Below are positions 7,443 through 15,874 of a stretch of DNA of 64,000 nt, piece by piece; position 1 is the stretch's first letter, and the number at the start of each line of letters is the position of its first letter. The position numbers were made by a program, and so were the translations under genes. Source of the stretch: Corynebacterium sp. p3-SID1241 (GTDB lineage Bacteria; Actinomycetota; Actinomycetes; Mycobacteriales; Mycobacteriaceae); NCBI GenBank assembly GCA_025144025.1, contig JALXWS010000009.1, positions 23,421-87,420 of the forward strand. Direction: 5' to 3'. The notes beneath the pieces were generated by a model. The model was given only the letters and a program-made list of their open reading frames with translations, ran no database searches and was not told where the DNA came from.

Positions 7443-9734
7443 ATGGGCGCGTTTGATTGGTTCTGGAAAGCGATGGGCTCACAAAGCGAGCGCAACGATA
7501 AGAAATCTAAGGCCATTGTGGGTTCGGCTGATGATGCAGCCCGCACTTTGAGCCAGAAGGATGACGCAACTGTAGCCCAAGCCGCACGTGATGCCGTCCA
7601 AGGCGGCGAGGTCGCGGATAAGACAAAGTTCCTCGCGGCCCTAGCGGTGGCGTGCGAGCGCACCTTGGGCATGAATCCCTTTAACGTGCAGTCGCAGGCG
7701 GTGTTGCGCCTTTTAACCGGCGATGTCATCCAAATGGCGACCGGCGAGGGTAAGACCCTAGTGGGTGCGATGGCTGCTACCGGCTTCGCTCTTACCGGAA
7801 AGCGCGTCCATGTAGTTACCGTTAATAGCTATCTTGCAGCCCGTGACGCTGGGTGGATGCGTCCCGTGGTGGAGTTTTTTGACTTAAGCGTTGCCTCGGT
7901 GACCGAGGGAATGACTCCGGAGGAGCGCCGTGTCGCCTACGCCCAGAATATTGTTTATGCACCTGTTAATGAGCTCGGCTTTGACCTCCTGCGCGATAAT
8001 CAGATCACCGACCGCTCCCAAACTGTGCAGGCTGCTGGCGATGTTGCCCTCGTCGATGAGGCTGATTCCGTGCTCGTCGATGAGGCCCTAGTGCCCTTAG
8101 TTCTGGCTGGCAACCGGCCGGGCGAAGCCCCAACAGGGCACATCACTAATGTGGTCTCCCGACTGCGCGAGAAGCTAGACTACTCCATCTCGGAGGACGG
8201 TCGCACCGTTCAATTGACCGAGGCCGGTGCCCGCCGTGTGGAGCAAGAATTGGGCATTGATTCGCTGTATTCCGAAGAGAATATTGGCACCATCTTGGTG
8301 AAAGTCAACCTTGCGCTACACGCAAAGGCACTCCTTATTCGAGATATTCACTACATCGTCGTCGATGGCAAGCTGCAGCTTATCGACGCCTCCCGGGGCC
8401 GCGTAGCCGACTTGCAACGGTGGCCCGATGGCCTCCAGGCGGCAGTAGAGGCCAAGGAAGGCCTGGAGGTTTCCGAGGGTGGGCGCATCCTCGATACCAT
8501 CACCCTGCAGGAATTGATGCGGCGCTATCCACTTGTGTGTGGCATGACCGGTACCGCGGTGGAGGCGACCGACCAGCTGCGGCAGTTTTACGGACTCCAT
8601 GTATCCGTAATCGATCGCAATAAGCCGCTGCAGCGCTTTGATGAGCAAGACCGCATTTTTGCGACGGTGGATGATAAGTCTGCTGCCATTGTGGCGGAAA
8701 TTGCCACCATCCACTCCACGGGCCAGCCGATCCTTGTTGGTACACAGGATGTTGCCGAGTCCGAAGATCTGGCAGATGCTTTGCGGGAGCGGGGCATTGA
8801 GGTCAACGTACTCAACGCCAAAAATGATGAACAGGAAGCACAGATAGTGGCCGAGGCCGGAGATATCGGCCGCGTCACGGTCTCTACTCAGATGGCCGGG
8901 CGCGGCACTGATATTAAGTTGGGCGGCGCTAACGAAGCCGACCATGATGCAGTTGCGGAACTGGGCGGTTTGGCGGTTATTGGTACCTCTCGGCACCGCA
9001 CCGCCCGTCTGGATAACCAGTTGCGTGGCCGCGCGGGCCGCCAGGGCGATCCGGGGTTGTCGCTATTTTTTGTCTCACTCGAAGATGATGTGGTCCAACA
9101 GGGTGGCGAGGGCGAAACTGTCCGTGCCCAACCGGCAGAAGACGGGCGTATCGAATCTAAACGGATTAGTGATTTTGTAGCACACTGCCAGCGAGTGACC
9201 GAGGGCCAACTACTCGAAATTCATGCCCAGACCTGGAAATATAATCAGCTCCTAGCCGATCAGCGCATCATTATTGATGAGCGCCGAGCCAAACTATTGG
9301 ATACTGATCAAGCCTGGCAGGAACTATCCCAACGCGCTCCGGAGCGCACAGCAGAGCTACGGGAGGTCCCTGAGGAAGCACGCATCAAGGCCGCGCGCGA
9401 AATCATGCTCTATCACCTGGATTTGGCGTGGGCCGACCACCTGGAGCTTATGGACGATGTGCGCGAGTCGATCCACCTGCGCGCCATCGCACGAGAGACT
9501 CCGATCGATGAGTACCACCGCATTGCGGTGAGGGAGTTTAAGGACTTGGCCCAGCGGGCCGTCGACAAGTCTGTGGAGACTTTCCGCACAGTGCTTATCG
9601 ACGCCGCTGGGGCGCACCTCGATGACGCCGACCTCGCTCGTCCGAGTGCTACATGGACCTACATGGTGTCCGATAACCCCCTAGCGGGCAAGGGAAATTC
9701 CGTGCTGAGCGGCATCGGAAACATTTTCCGGTGA
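7443..9734 (+). CDS. secA2: Accessory Sec translocase ATPase SecA2
   Basis: This 763-aa protein shows the SecA motor order: Walker A (MATGEGKT, residues ~98-105), the DEAD-like Walker B region (ALVDEADSVLVDEA), a short preprotein-crosslinking domain, second NBD motifs (STQMAGRGTDIKLGG, RLDNQLRGRAGRQGDPG) and a helical wing/scaffold. It is shorter than SecA1 and lacks the C-terminal zinc-binding tail, ending SGIGNIFR, which identifies the actinobacterial SecA2 type. It exports a subset of proteins together with SecYEG. AAAGGAGG precedes the ATG at 7443. It lies upstream of garA/odhI and ftsR. A small CCCC-GGGG hairpin at 9742-9754 follows. Confidence 0.96.
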   Translation: MGAFDWFWKAMGSQSERNDKKSKAIVGSADDAARTLSQKDDATVAQAARDAVQGGEVADKTKFLAALAVACERTLGMNPFNVQSQAVLRLLTGDVIQMATGEGKTLVGAMAATGFALTGKRVHVVTVNSYLAARDAGWMRPVVEFFDLSVASVTEGMTPEERRVAYAQNIVYAPVNELGFDLLRDNQITDRSQTVQAAGDVALVDEADSVLVDEALVPLVLAGNRPGEAPTGHITNVVSRLREKLDYSISEDGRTVQLTEAGARRVEQELGIDSLYSEENIGTILVKVNLALHAKALLIRDIHYIVVDGKLQLIDASRGRVADLQRWPDGLQAAVEAKEGLEVSEGGRILDTITLQELMRRYPLVCGMTGTAVEATDQLRQFYGLHVSVIDRNKPLQRFDEQDRIFATVDDKSAAIVAEIATIHSTGQPILVGTQDVAESEDLADALRERGIEVNVLNAKNDEQEAQIVAEAGDIGRVTVSTQMAGRGTDIKLGGANEADHDAVAELGGLAVIGTSRHRTARLDNQLRGRAGRQGDPGLSLFFVSLEDDVVQQGGEGETVRAQPAEDGRIESKRISDFVAHCQRVTEGQLLEIHAQTWKYNQLLADQRIIIDERRAKLLDTDQAWQELSQRAPERTAELREVPEEARIKAAREIMLYHLDLAWADHLELMDDVRESIHLRAIARETPIDEYHRIAVREFKDLAQRAVDKSVETFRTVLIDAAGAHLDDADLARPSATWTYMVSDNPLAGKGNSVLSGIGNIFR

Positions 9735-9819
9735 AATAATTCCCCGCGAAGGGGCCACGGACTCACATGAGTCGCTAGTATTGTTATAAGTAACTCGTAA
9801 CTAATCCCCGGAGGTAACA

Positions 9820-10254
9820 ATGAGCGAGAACACCGGAACCCCGGAACCACAGGTAGAGACCACATCTGTATTCCGCGCAGACCTGCTCAAGGAGATGGAA
9901 AACGGCGCTAACGGGGCCGATGCTGCGGCAACCGGCACCGATAACCTGGAAGAAGGCCAGGCTCTATTGGTGGTCAAGCGTGGCCCTAACGCAGGAGCCC
10001 GTTTCCTATTGGATCAGGCAACCACTACCGCCGGCCGCCACCCCGAGGCGGATATTTTCCTCGATGACGTTACGGTATCCCGCCGCCACGCAGAGTTCCG
10101 CAAGAGCGATGACGGCCAGTTTGAGGTCGTTGACGTAGGATCCCTCAACGGCACCTACGTTAACCGAGAGCCCCGTAACTCCCAGGTTCTTGAGGTGGGA
10201 GACGAGATTCAGATTGGGAAGTTCCGTCTAGTGTTCATTGCTAACCAGAACTAA
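9820..10254 (+). CDS. odhI: FHA-domain regulator of 2-oxoglutarate metabolism OdhI/GarA
   Basis: This 144-aa protein has an N-terminal tail with the paired threonines Thr14-Thr15 in VETTSVFRAD, the PknG/PknA-type phosphorylation site of OdhI and GarA. An FHA domain follows at ~48-140 (AGRHPEADIFLDDVTVSRRH, GSLNGTYVN, DEIQIGKFRLVF). Unphosphorylated OdhI binds and inhibits the E1 (OdhA) subunit of 2-oxoglutarate dehydrogenase and directs carbon to glutamate; phosphorylation makes the FHA domain bind its own tail and releases inhibition. GGAGG lies 6 bases before the ATG, and TATAAG at 9785-9790 is a plausible -10 box. The kinase gene is not in the window. Confidence 0.96.
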   Translation: MSENTGTPEPQVETTSVFRADLLKEMENGANGADAAATGTDNLEEGQALLVVKRGPNAGARFLLDQATTTAGRHPEADIFLDDVTVSRRHAEFRKSDDGQFEVVDVGSLNGTYVNREPRNSQVLEVGDEIQIGKFRLVFIANQN

Positions 10255-10354
10255 CTCCAATTAGTAGACCAGCCGCGCTTCCATAGAGGGAAGGGCGGTG
10301 TAGTCTGCTTATGGCACGATAAGAACGTTTGAGTACCCCTAAGAGATAGACACA

Positions 10355-11101
10355 GTGAGCGCAGCAAATTCTTCGGCAGCAGCAGTACGCCGCACCAGCC
10401 CAAAAGCTAAGAAGTCTAAGACTATGTCCATTGGCGTGGTCTTAGAGACGCTGAATCAGCAATTCCCTGACGTCACTGTGTCAAAGATTCGGTTCCTCGA
10501 ATCTGAGGGACTCATCAGCCCGCAGCGTACAGCCTCGGGCTATCGCCGCTTCACGCAAGAAGATGTTGATCGCCTGCGCTATATCCTGACGACGCAGCGC
10601 GATAACTACACCCCGTTGAAAGTGATCCGCGAGCAGCTGGAAGCAATGGATTCCGGCCAAGTCACTGCCATCGTCTCTGCGGGAAACGCGGAAACGTTGG
10701 TTTCCCCGCAGCAGTTTAAAGCCCCTGTGGTCACGCGTTTGACCGATGTAGAGGTAGCTACGCAGGCGGGTGCCAGCGAGGAAGATGTGGCTTCTTTGGT
10801 CAAATACGGCCTTATCGGGCCTGATGCCGCCGGCTTTTTCAATACCGACGACGTGGCTATTGTCTCTGCTGCTGTGGCGCTTAAGGCCTTTGGCTTCGGT
10901 GCACGTGAGCTAAAGTCACTGCGCAATAATGCGCGCCGGCAGGCGGATCTAATTTCTCAGGTGGCCGCTCCAGTAGCTCACTCCAACTCGGATACTGCCC
11001 ACCAGAAGGCCGAGGAGATTTCTCAGCAGATGACCGCCCTCGTAGTGTCTTTGCACGCTACGTTGGTGAAATCGGATCTGCGCGACGAATACCACGCCTA
11101 A
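10355..11101 (+). CDS. ftsR: MerR-type regulator FtsR
   Basis: This 248-aa protein starts at GTG 10355. A MerR winged helix occupies ~25-95 (SIGVVLETLNQQFPDVTVSK, FLESEGLISPQRTASGYRRF, DVDRLRYILTTQRDNYTPLK). The C-terminal half has no metal-binding cysteines, so it is not a metal sensor. Position directly after odhI and before a DUF151 gene is the conserved location of FtsR, shown in C. glutamicum to activate the cell-division gene ftsZ. The N-terminal 23 residues are low-complexity (Ser, Ala, Lys). No operator is evident here. Confidence rests on domain plus synteny. Confidence 0.88.
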   Translation: MSAANSSAAAVRRTSPKAKKSKTMSIGVVLETLNQQFPDVTVSKIRFLESEGLISPQRTASGYRRFTQEDVDRLRYILTTQRDNYTPLKVIREQLEAMDSGQVTAIVSAGNAETLVSPQQFKAPVVTRLTDVEVATQAGASEEDVASLVKYGLIGPDAAGFFNTDDVAIVSAAVALKAFGFGARELKSLRNNARRQADLISQVAAPVAHSNSDTAHQKAEEISQQMTALVVSLHATLVKSDLRDEYHA

Positions 11102-11139
11102 TACACACTGGTTACTGACTTTGTGGGAGAGTGGTAGAC

Positions 11140-11733
11140 ATGAGTGATGTAACCCTAGAGTTCCACGGCATTCACCAAGTTGGCCCCGAAGATGATGTGT
11201 GCGCCCTGTTGCGCTGGCCCGAAGAGAATCGGTTAATTCCCGTATGGATTTCTCCCATTGAAGGCCTGCAATTGGCCGCAGTTTTGGACGGCCACCAGCC
11301 TAACCGCCCAACCTCCCACGATCTGATTTGCGAGGTCTTAGAAGGCACCGGCGGGGTAGAGGTTATTGAAATCGCTAACTACCACCAGGGCACGTTCATG
11401 GTGGATATTAAGGCTCCGAATGGCGAAGTTTACGATTCCCGCCTGAGTGACGCGCTTGCAGTGTCCGAATATTTCCATATTCCCATTACTGCAGAGCCTG
11501 ATCTTCTTGCGCAGGTATCCGTATACGCCAGTGACGCGGATTTGAAGGAGTACTTTAACCTGGAGATTTCTACCCCCTCTTCAAGTGATTCCGGTCCGAG
11601 TAGCGAAAACGCTCAATCTTCTACGTCAGCATCAGGAAATGCGCAGGCAGATGCGGATTTTGAAGCCATGATGAGGTCATTGGGTATGGAGGAAAAGGAT
11701 TTCCTTTCGGGGGATGATGACGAAAAAAGTTAA
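11140..11733 (+). CDS. DUF151 (bifunctional nuclease family) protein
   Basis: The first ~140 residues carry the DUF151 domain (VTLEFHGIHQV, PVWISPIEGLQLA, TSHDLICEVLE, DSRLSDALAV). Family members are reported as nucleases with DNase and RNase activity. The rest is a Ser- and Asp/Glu-rich tail ending FLSGDDDEKS that looks disordered. GGGAGAG directly abuts a GTG at 11131 but is correctly spaced from the ATG at 11140, which I take as the start (197 aa). The gene lies between two MerR-type regulator genes in a conserved actinobacterial cluster. Its substrate here is unknown. Confidence 0.85.
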   Translation: MSDVTLEFHGIHQVGPEDDVCALLRWPEENRLIPVWISPIEGLQLAAVLDGHQPNRPTSHDLICEVLEGTGGVEVIEIANYHQGTFMVDIKAPNGEVYDSRLSDALAVSEYFHIPITAEPDLLAQVSVYASDADLKEYFNLEISTPSSSDSGPSSENAQSSTSASGNAQADADFEAMMRSLGMEEKDFLSGDDDEKS

Positions 11734-11879
11734 TGACACGCGTGTGACTAATGGTGACAATGTGGTTAGAGAAGTCTAAAGTTGTACTTGATAGTTAAGC
11801 AGGCAGCGCTTGACGGGCGTATGCGCTTGGCTTTTAATTGATCTTTAGAACTTCCAACAAACCCCATTGGAGTAATTAC

Positions 11880-12443
11880 GTGAGCATTAACGAGGACTCT
11901 CAGTCTGAATCCACCTATGTCCAGGAATGTCTCTTTGACGTCGGACCAGACGAAGAAGTGGGCTACCGTGTTCCCATTGCCTGCCAAGTCGCTGGCATCA
12001 CTTATCGCCAGCTGGACTACTGGGCACGCACTAACTTGGTGAACCCATCCATCCGCACGGCACGCGGTTCGGGCTCCCAACGTCTGTACTCCTTCAAGGA
12101 TGTCTTGGTTCTTAAGATCGTCAAGCGCCTTCTCGATACCGGAATTTCCTTGCAGAATATTCGCTTGGCAGTTGAATCCCTGCGGGATCGCGGGGTGAAT
12201 GATCTGGCAGAGCTTACCCTCGTTTCCGATGGCACCACCGTCTATGAGTGCCGTTCCAACGATGAGGTGATTGACTTGCTTGCCGGGGGCCAAGGCGTCT
12301 TCGGTATCGCAGTTCCGGGCATCCTCAAGGAATTGTCCGGCACCATTTCTTCCTTCCCTTCCGAGCGCATCGAAGACTTCGCCGAGGACAACGTGGTGGG
12401 CCTCGACGAGCTGGCGGCTCGCCGCCAGCGCAAGAGTTCCTAA
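11880..12443 (+). CDS. Second MerR-family regulator of the odhI-ftsR cluster
   Basis: The preferred start is GTG at 11880 (187 aa), with GGAG 7 bases upstream; an in-frame ATG at 11838 lacks a ribosome site. A MerR winged helix spans ~30-100 (VPIACQVAGITYRQLDYWAR, NPSIRTARGSGSQRLYSF, DVLVLKIVKRLLDTGISLQN). The C-terminal region (TLVSDGTTVYECRS..., LLAGGQGVFGIAV) resembles the conserved MerR protein found after DUF151 in corynebacteria and mycobacteria. The regulated genes are not known from sequence. A strong terminator at 12461 closes this cluster. Confidence 0.85.
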   Translation: MSINEDSQSESTYVQECLFDVGPDEEVGYRVPIACQVAGITYRQLDYWARTNLVNPSIRTARGSGSQRLYSFKDVLVLKIVKRLLDTGISLQNIRLAVESLRDRGVNDLAELTLVSDGTTVYECRSNDEVIDLLAGGQGVFGIAVPGILKELSGTISSFPSERIEDFAEDNVVGLDELAARRQRKSS

Positions 12444-12460
12444 GCAAAGCTCCAAAATAT

Positions 12461-12509
12461 ATCCACCCGACTTCCCAGCTCACGGGGAAGTCGGGTGGAT
12501 TTTTGTCTT
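12461..12509 (+). terminator. Rho-independent terminator after the merR gene
   Basis: ATCCACCCGACTTCCC and GGGAAGTCGGGTGGAT form a 16-base perfect stem around a short loop, followed by TTTTTGT. It ends the secA2-odhI-ftsR-DUF151-merR stretch. Confidence 0.92.
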
Positions 12510-12666
12510 TGCCGTACCTCAGGCCCAATGGACACAGCCCCCAAGAGGCCGTCGGACCCTAGCTTAAAATCTCCTAGGGCGCGCCACTTCCCGTTCCGGA
12601 CTCAGCACTGGCCGAAATCCATTGGAGTCACTGCACTAGTGCGGCCGTGTCAAAGGTAAGGGAATC

Positions 12667-12693
12667 AAAAGGCACCGGCCTTAAGCCGGTGCC
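12667..12693 (-). terminator. Terminator of the VWA-protein gene
   Basis: GGCACCGGC and GCCGGTGCC are perfect arms around CTTAA, and on the minus strand a TTTTG run follows. The ~160 bases between this and the previous terminator (12510-12666) hold nothing I recognise. Confidence 0.85.
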
Positions 12694-12717
12694 GGTAAGA
12701 GGAGAAATTGCGGTGGA

Positions 12718-13560
12718 TTAGATGCCTACGGCCTTATTAAATGCACCCGAGAGCTTGGCTTCATCTGCGGAATCAACAGAGGTAAAGTCGTCCGCTGCAG
12801 ACTTAAGAGCATCATCGATACTGCCTCCGCCCACATGCACAACGCTTAAGGAAACGTCCTTGGAGGTGGCGTCTTTAAGCGCTGCCGTGAACTGGGCATC
12901 GTCCATATCCTGCTGCGTACCAGTAGTTACCACGAGCACGCGTGCCTTGTCGTCGCTGCCAGCGGCTTGATCAGCAGCATTGACCACTGCGGCTACCACG
13001 GCGCTCCGAGTTTGCGGTACACCGCCAGTGCCAAAGCCACCGAGGGTGCCGGCTACAGCATTGCCATCACCGAAGCCCAAATTTTGGCGGAAGCCAACTG
13101 TTGCGGTCTCTGAAATAGGAGAGGAGTAGTTCCACAACGAAACTGTGCTTCCGTCGTTGGCCAAGTCGGACGCGGTGGTGCCCAAGGCTTGGGAGACGGG
13201 ACCAAAAAATGGGGTCATAGAGGAAGAGGTATCGAGAAGCAGTAATGTATTGGCTGCCATGGCTACACCGGGTTTGGGCATCGGAGCGGAACTGGACTTA
13301 GGGGAGGAACTCTTTGTCGCGGAGGCACTCGTTGCCGTAGCAGAAGTGACGCTGGAAGCAGCCGATTCGGTAGTATCCGGCGCTGTTTCAGAGCCGCTTT
13401 CTACTGCCGCTGGGGCAGCAGAGGAATCGCTGCCATCATCGGTGCCACCTCGGAGAAGGAACGCCACTAGAGCAGCGATGGCCAGCAGCGCGATAATGGC
13501 CACTGCAATAACCCATCCCGCTACTGCGAAGCTATTCTTCCCGTTTGAGTGCCGTGCCAT
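12718..13560 (-). CDS. Membrane-anchored von Willebrand factor A domain protein
   Basis: The start is the ATG at 13560 (MARHSNGKN, 280 aa), with GGAGG about 10 bases upstream; a TTG at 13578 is less likely. Residues ~12-37 form one transmembrane helix (FAVAGWVIAVAIIALLAIAA), followed by a Ser/Ala/Thr-rich linker to ~95. A VWA domain then begins LLLLDTSSSM, the DxSxS metal-ion site. The topology suggests a small cytoplasmic N-terminus and a surface VWA domain on a flexible stalk. VWA domains bind proteins through the metal site; the partner is unknown. The Ser/Thr-rich linker is a candidate for O-mannosylation (inference). Confidence 0.85.
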   Translation of the reverse strand: MARHSNGKNSFAVAGWVIAVAIIALLAIAALVAFLLRGGTDDGSDSSAAPAAVESGSETAPDTTESAASSVTSATATSASATKSSSPKSSSAPMPKPGVAMAANTLLLLDTSSSMTPFFGPVSQALGTTASDLANDGSTVSLWNYSSPISETATVGFRQNLGFGDGNAVAGTLGGFGTGGVPQTRSAVVAAVVNAADQAAGSDDKARVLVVTTGTQQDMDDAQFTAALKDATSKDVSLSVVHVGGGSIDDALKSAADDFTSVDSADEAKLSGAFNKAVGI

Positions 13561-13600
13561 GTTGTGTAGTCCTCCCAAGCAAAATGCCGTTGTTAGTGGC

Positions 13601-14449
13601 TCATTGTAGCGGGGCGAGTGCCTGATCTATCACAGCGACAAGCCGCTCGCGCAGTGGTTGGGCTCGGTGGGCTAGTTCGCGCTGCCGCGATACATATTCT
13701 GCCTTTCCCTCTGGTGTTTCAATCGGCACAATGCCAAGGCCCCAATCCCGGCAATCGTAGGGAGAGGCCTCCATATCGAGGATGCGTGCCGCGATTGCCA
13801 AATCTAAGCACTCGAGAAAAAGCTTTCCTGGTACTAAGGGTCCGAGCTTCCACGCCCATTTATAGAGGTCCATGGTGACGTGAACACAGCCAGCCTGATC
13901 ATTGGCGGGTTGATCCTCGCGGTGAAGAACCGTCAGATTGAGGGGTCGAGCGGGTGGAGTAAAGAAGCGAAAGGCATCATAGTGGGAGCACTTAATCGCG
14001 TGCTCGTCGACGACGCGGTTAGTCCCTTCCGCGCCCAGGCGCAACGGCAGCGAGTGGCGCGGGGAGTCTGTGTGGTAAACCATCGCCCATTCATGGAGCC
14101 CAAAGCAATCAAAGTGTGCCGGGTTGCCTGCAGAGCTGCGCAGGAGGTTGGAGATATAGCGAACCGAACTGCCACGGCGCTGCAGAAAGTTGGCAAGGTC
14201 TACGGTTACACCGTCTTCGGTGGTGCGGTAATCGCGCCACTCGGTGTGAGGCGGAGTGCCTTCTAGGGCAATGCCTACACCCGGATGCCAGCGTTTCAGA
14301 TGGGAAGGCCGGACTGGATAGTACTCAAAAAGGAAATCGAAGACAGGGTGGTAGCTGCCAGGATACCGGAAGTGTTCCAAGCGGTCCGTAGCTTGCTTTT
14401 CATGTTCATGCAGTTGAGCAGCCCAGTCATCTGGGCGCAAGATATGCAT
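13601..14449 (-). CDS. Conserved protein of uncertain function (database label 3-methyladenine DNA glycosylase in relatives)
   Basis: The ATG at 14449 (MHILRPDDW, 282 aa) is preceded by GGAGGAAG, so the Arg-rich upstream extension to 14647 is not coding. Conserved-looking blocks are YPGSYHPVFDFLFEYYPVRP, HLKRWHPGVGIALEG and DCFGLHEWAMVYH. From memory, actinobacterial relatives with the HPVFDFLF and RWHPG blocks are often labelled 3-methyladenine DNA glycosylase, but I see no helix-hairpin-helix or other glycosylase signature that proves it. No membrane segments are present. The stop lies 41 bases from the VWA-protein gene start. Treat as conserved, function unproven. Confidence 0.7.
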   Translation of the reverse strand: MHILRPDDWAAQLHEHEKQATDRLEHFRYPGSYHPVFDFLFEYYPVRPSHLKRWHPGVGIALEGTPPHTEWRDYRTTEDGVTVDLANFLQRRGSSVRYISNLLRSSAGNPAHFDCFGLHEWAMVYHTDSPRHSLPLRLGAEGTNRVVDEHAIKCSHYDAFRFFTPPARPLNLTVLHREDQPANDQAGCVHVTMDLYKWAWKLGPLVPGKLFLECLDLAIAARILDMEASPYDCRDWGLGIVPIETPEGKAEYVSRQRELAHRAQPLRERLVAVIDQALAPLQ

Positions 14450-14468
14450 AAGCGTCTTCCTCCTTGTC

Positions 14469-15767
14469 TTAGTGGTGCCGGCGACGAGCAGCTTTAGCAC
14501 TGGGACGGCGGCGTTGGGAATTGGAGCTCTTTGCAGCGTTCTTCGGTTTCTGCGTGGCGGCCTGCCCAGGTGGGGGAAGCGCAGGACCATTAGGTTTGCG
14601 GGCTCCCGTAACCTCCTTGAGCGCCGGCGCGCCTGCAGGATTGTCACGCTTAGAAATATCGTGCTCAGTAGCCATGACGCCAGCTTTGTTAATAAGCGTT
14701 GCTACTTCCTTGCGTTGTTCATCCATCACCAAAGTAACCACCGTGCCCGCTGCTCCGCCGCGTGCGGTGCGGCCAGCGCGATGGAGATAGGCTTTGTGCT
14801 CTGCGGGGGGATCGACATGAACGACAAGGGAAACGTCCGCAATATCGATACCGCGAGCAGCAATATCGGTGGCGACCAATACAGGCACGCTGCCATCGGC
14901 AAAGCCTTCAATAGCGTGGGTACGCGCGCCTTGGCCTTTATCGCCATGCAGTGGATAAGCGTTAATACCAGCGCGCCGCAATTTTTTGACCTGTCTATCC
15001 ACGCCGTGTTTTGTGCGCATGAACATGATGGTTTTGCCCTGGCGAGCAGCAATGCGTAATACTACTTCGTTTCGGGCGGGGCGGTCGCCGACGAAGAAGA
15101 GATGATGGGACATGGAATCCACGGCGGCCCGAACCGGGGCGGTGGAGTGGACAACTGGGTCGTGGAGGAATTGCTCCACCAGCTTGTTGACATCCCCGTC
15201 GAGTGTCGCGGAGAATAGCAAGCGCTGCCCCCTAGCCGGAGTCAGGCGCAGAAGTTTGCGCACCTGGGGCAAAAAGCCCATATCGGCCATTTGGTCGGCC
15301 TCGTCAAGCGCGGTGATCTGCACCGCATCCAGGTGCAGCTTGTGTTGATTAACGAGGTCTTGGGCACGCCCCGGGGTGGCAACGAGAACATCAACGGGGC
15401 GCGCGAGCGAGCGGATATGGTGATTGATATTTACACCGCCCACCACGGCGAGTACTCGTAGACCAAGAGTTGCTGCTGGTTCATCAAGGCGTTGGTAAAT
15501 CTGGGTGGCCAACTCGCGGGTCGGGGCGAGAATTAGCCCCCGGGGATGCGCGGGTTTGGAGGCGCCTGCTCCAGCGAGACGCGCTAGCATGGGCAGGCCG
15601 AAGGTATAGGTTTTACCAGAACCTGTAGGACCGCGGCCGAGCACATCTTTGCCCGCGAGGGCGTCGGGAATCGCTGCGCGTTGAATTGGAAACGGTTCGG
15701 TGATGCCTTGGTTTTGCAGTACGTGCACCAGGCGCTGGGGTAAGCCGAGATCGGCAAAGGTAGTCAT
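14469..15767 (-). CDS. DEAD-box ATP-dependent RNA helicase
   Basis: This 432-aa protein has the DEAD-box motifs in order: the Q-motif region (FADLGLP...PFPIQRAAIP), Walker A GPTGSGKT at ~42-49, PTRELA, TPGR, DEAD (ALDEADQMADMGF), SAT (LFSATLD), then the second RecA lobe with ATDIAARGIDI and HRAGRTARGG. The last ~60 residues are Lys/Arg/Pro-rich (RRRPSAKAARRRHH), as in RhlE/DeaD-type helicases that bind structured RNA. Likely roles are ribosome assembly or mRNA turnover, particularly in the cold (family knowledge). The convergence of motifs makes the enzyme class certain, the subfamily less so. Confidence 0.92.
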   Translation of the reverse strand: MTTFADLGLPQRLVHVLQNQGITEPFPIQRAAIPDALAGKDVLGRGPTGSGKTYTFGLPMLARLAGAGASKPAHPRGLILAPTRELATQIYQRLDEPAATLGLRVLAVVGGVNINHHIRSLARPVDVLVATPGRAQDLVNQHKLHLDAVQITALDEADQMADMGFLPQVRKLLRLTPARGQRLLFSATLDGDVNKLVEQFLHDPVVHSTAPVRAAVDSMSHHLFFVGDRPARNEVVLRIAARQGKTIMFMRTKHGVDRQVKKLRRAGINAYPLHGDKGQGARTHAIEGFADGSVPVLVATDIAARGIDIADVSLVVHVDPPAEHKAYLHRAGRTARGGAAGTVVTLVMDEQRKEVATLINKAGVMATEHDISKRDNPAGAPALKEVTGARKPNGPALPPPGQAATQKPKNAAKSSNSQRRRPSAKAARRRHH

Positions 15768-15833
15768 CGTCTTCCCATCCTATCGGCAAGAAGACGGATC
15801 GCCGCATTGAAGTGGAAAGGCCAGCTAGAAACG

Positions 15834-15862
15834 AAAAAGGGGCCCTTTAGAGCCCCTCTTTA
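15834..15862 (-). terminator. Terminator of gnd
   Basis: On the minus strand AGGGGC and GCCCCT pair around a short loop and are followed by TTTTTCG, 13 bases past the gnd stop codon. Confidence 0.85.
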
Positions 15863-15874
15863 GCCGACGCAAGC

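Noticed and set aside
14450-14647. Arg-rich N-terminal extension of the protein starting at 14449
   Set aside because: It overlaps the 3' end of the helicase gene, and the ATG at 14449 has a strong GGAGG site.
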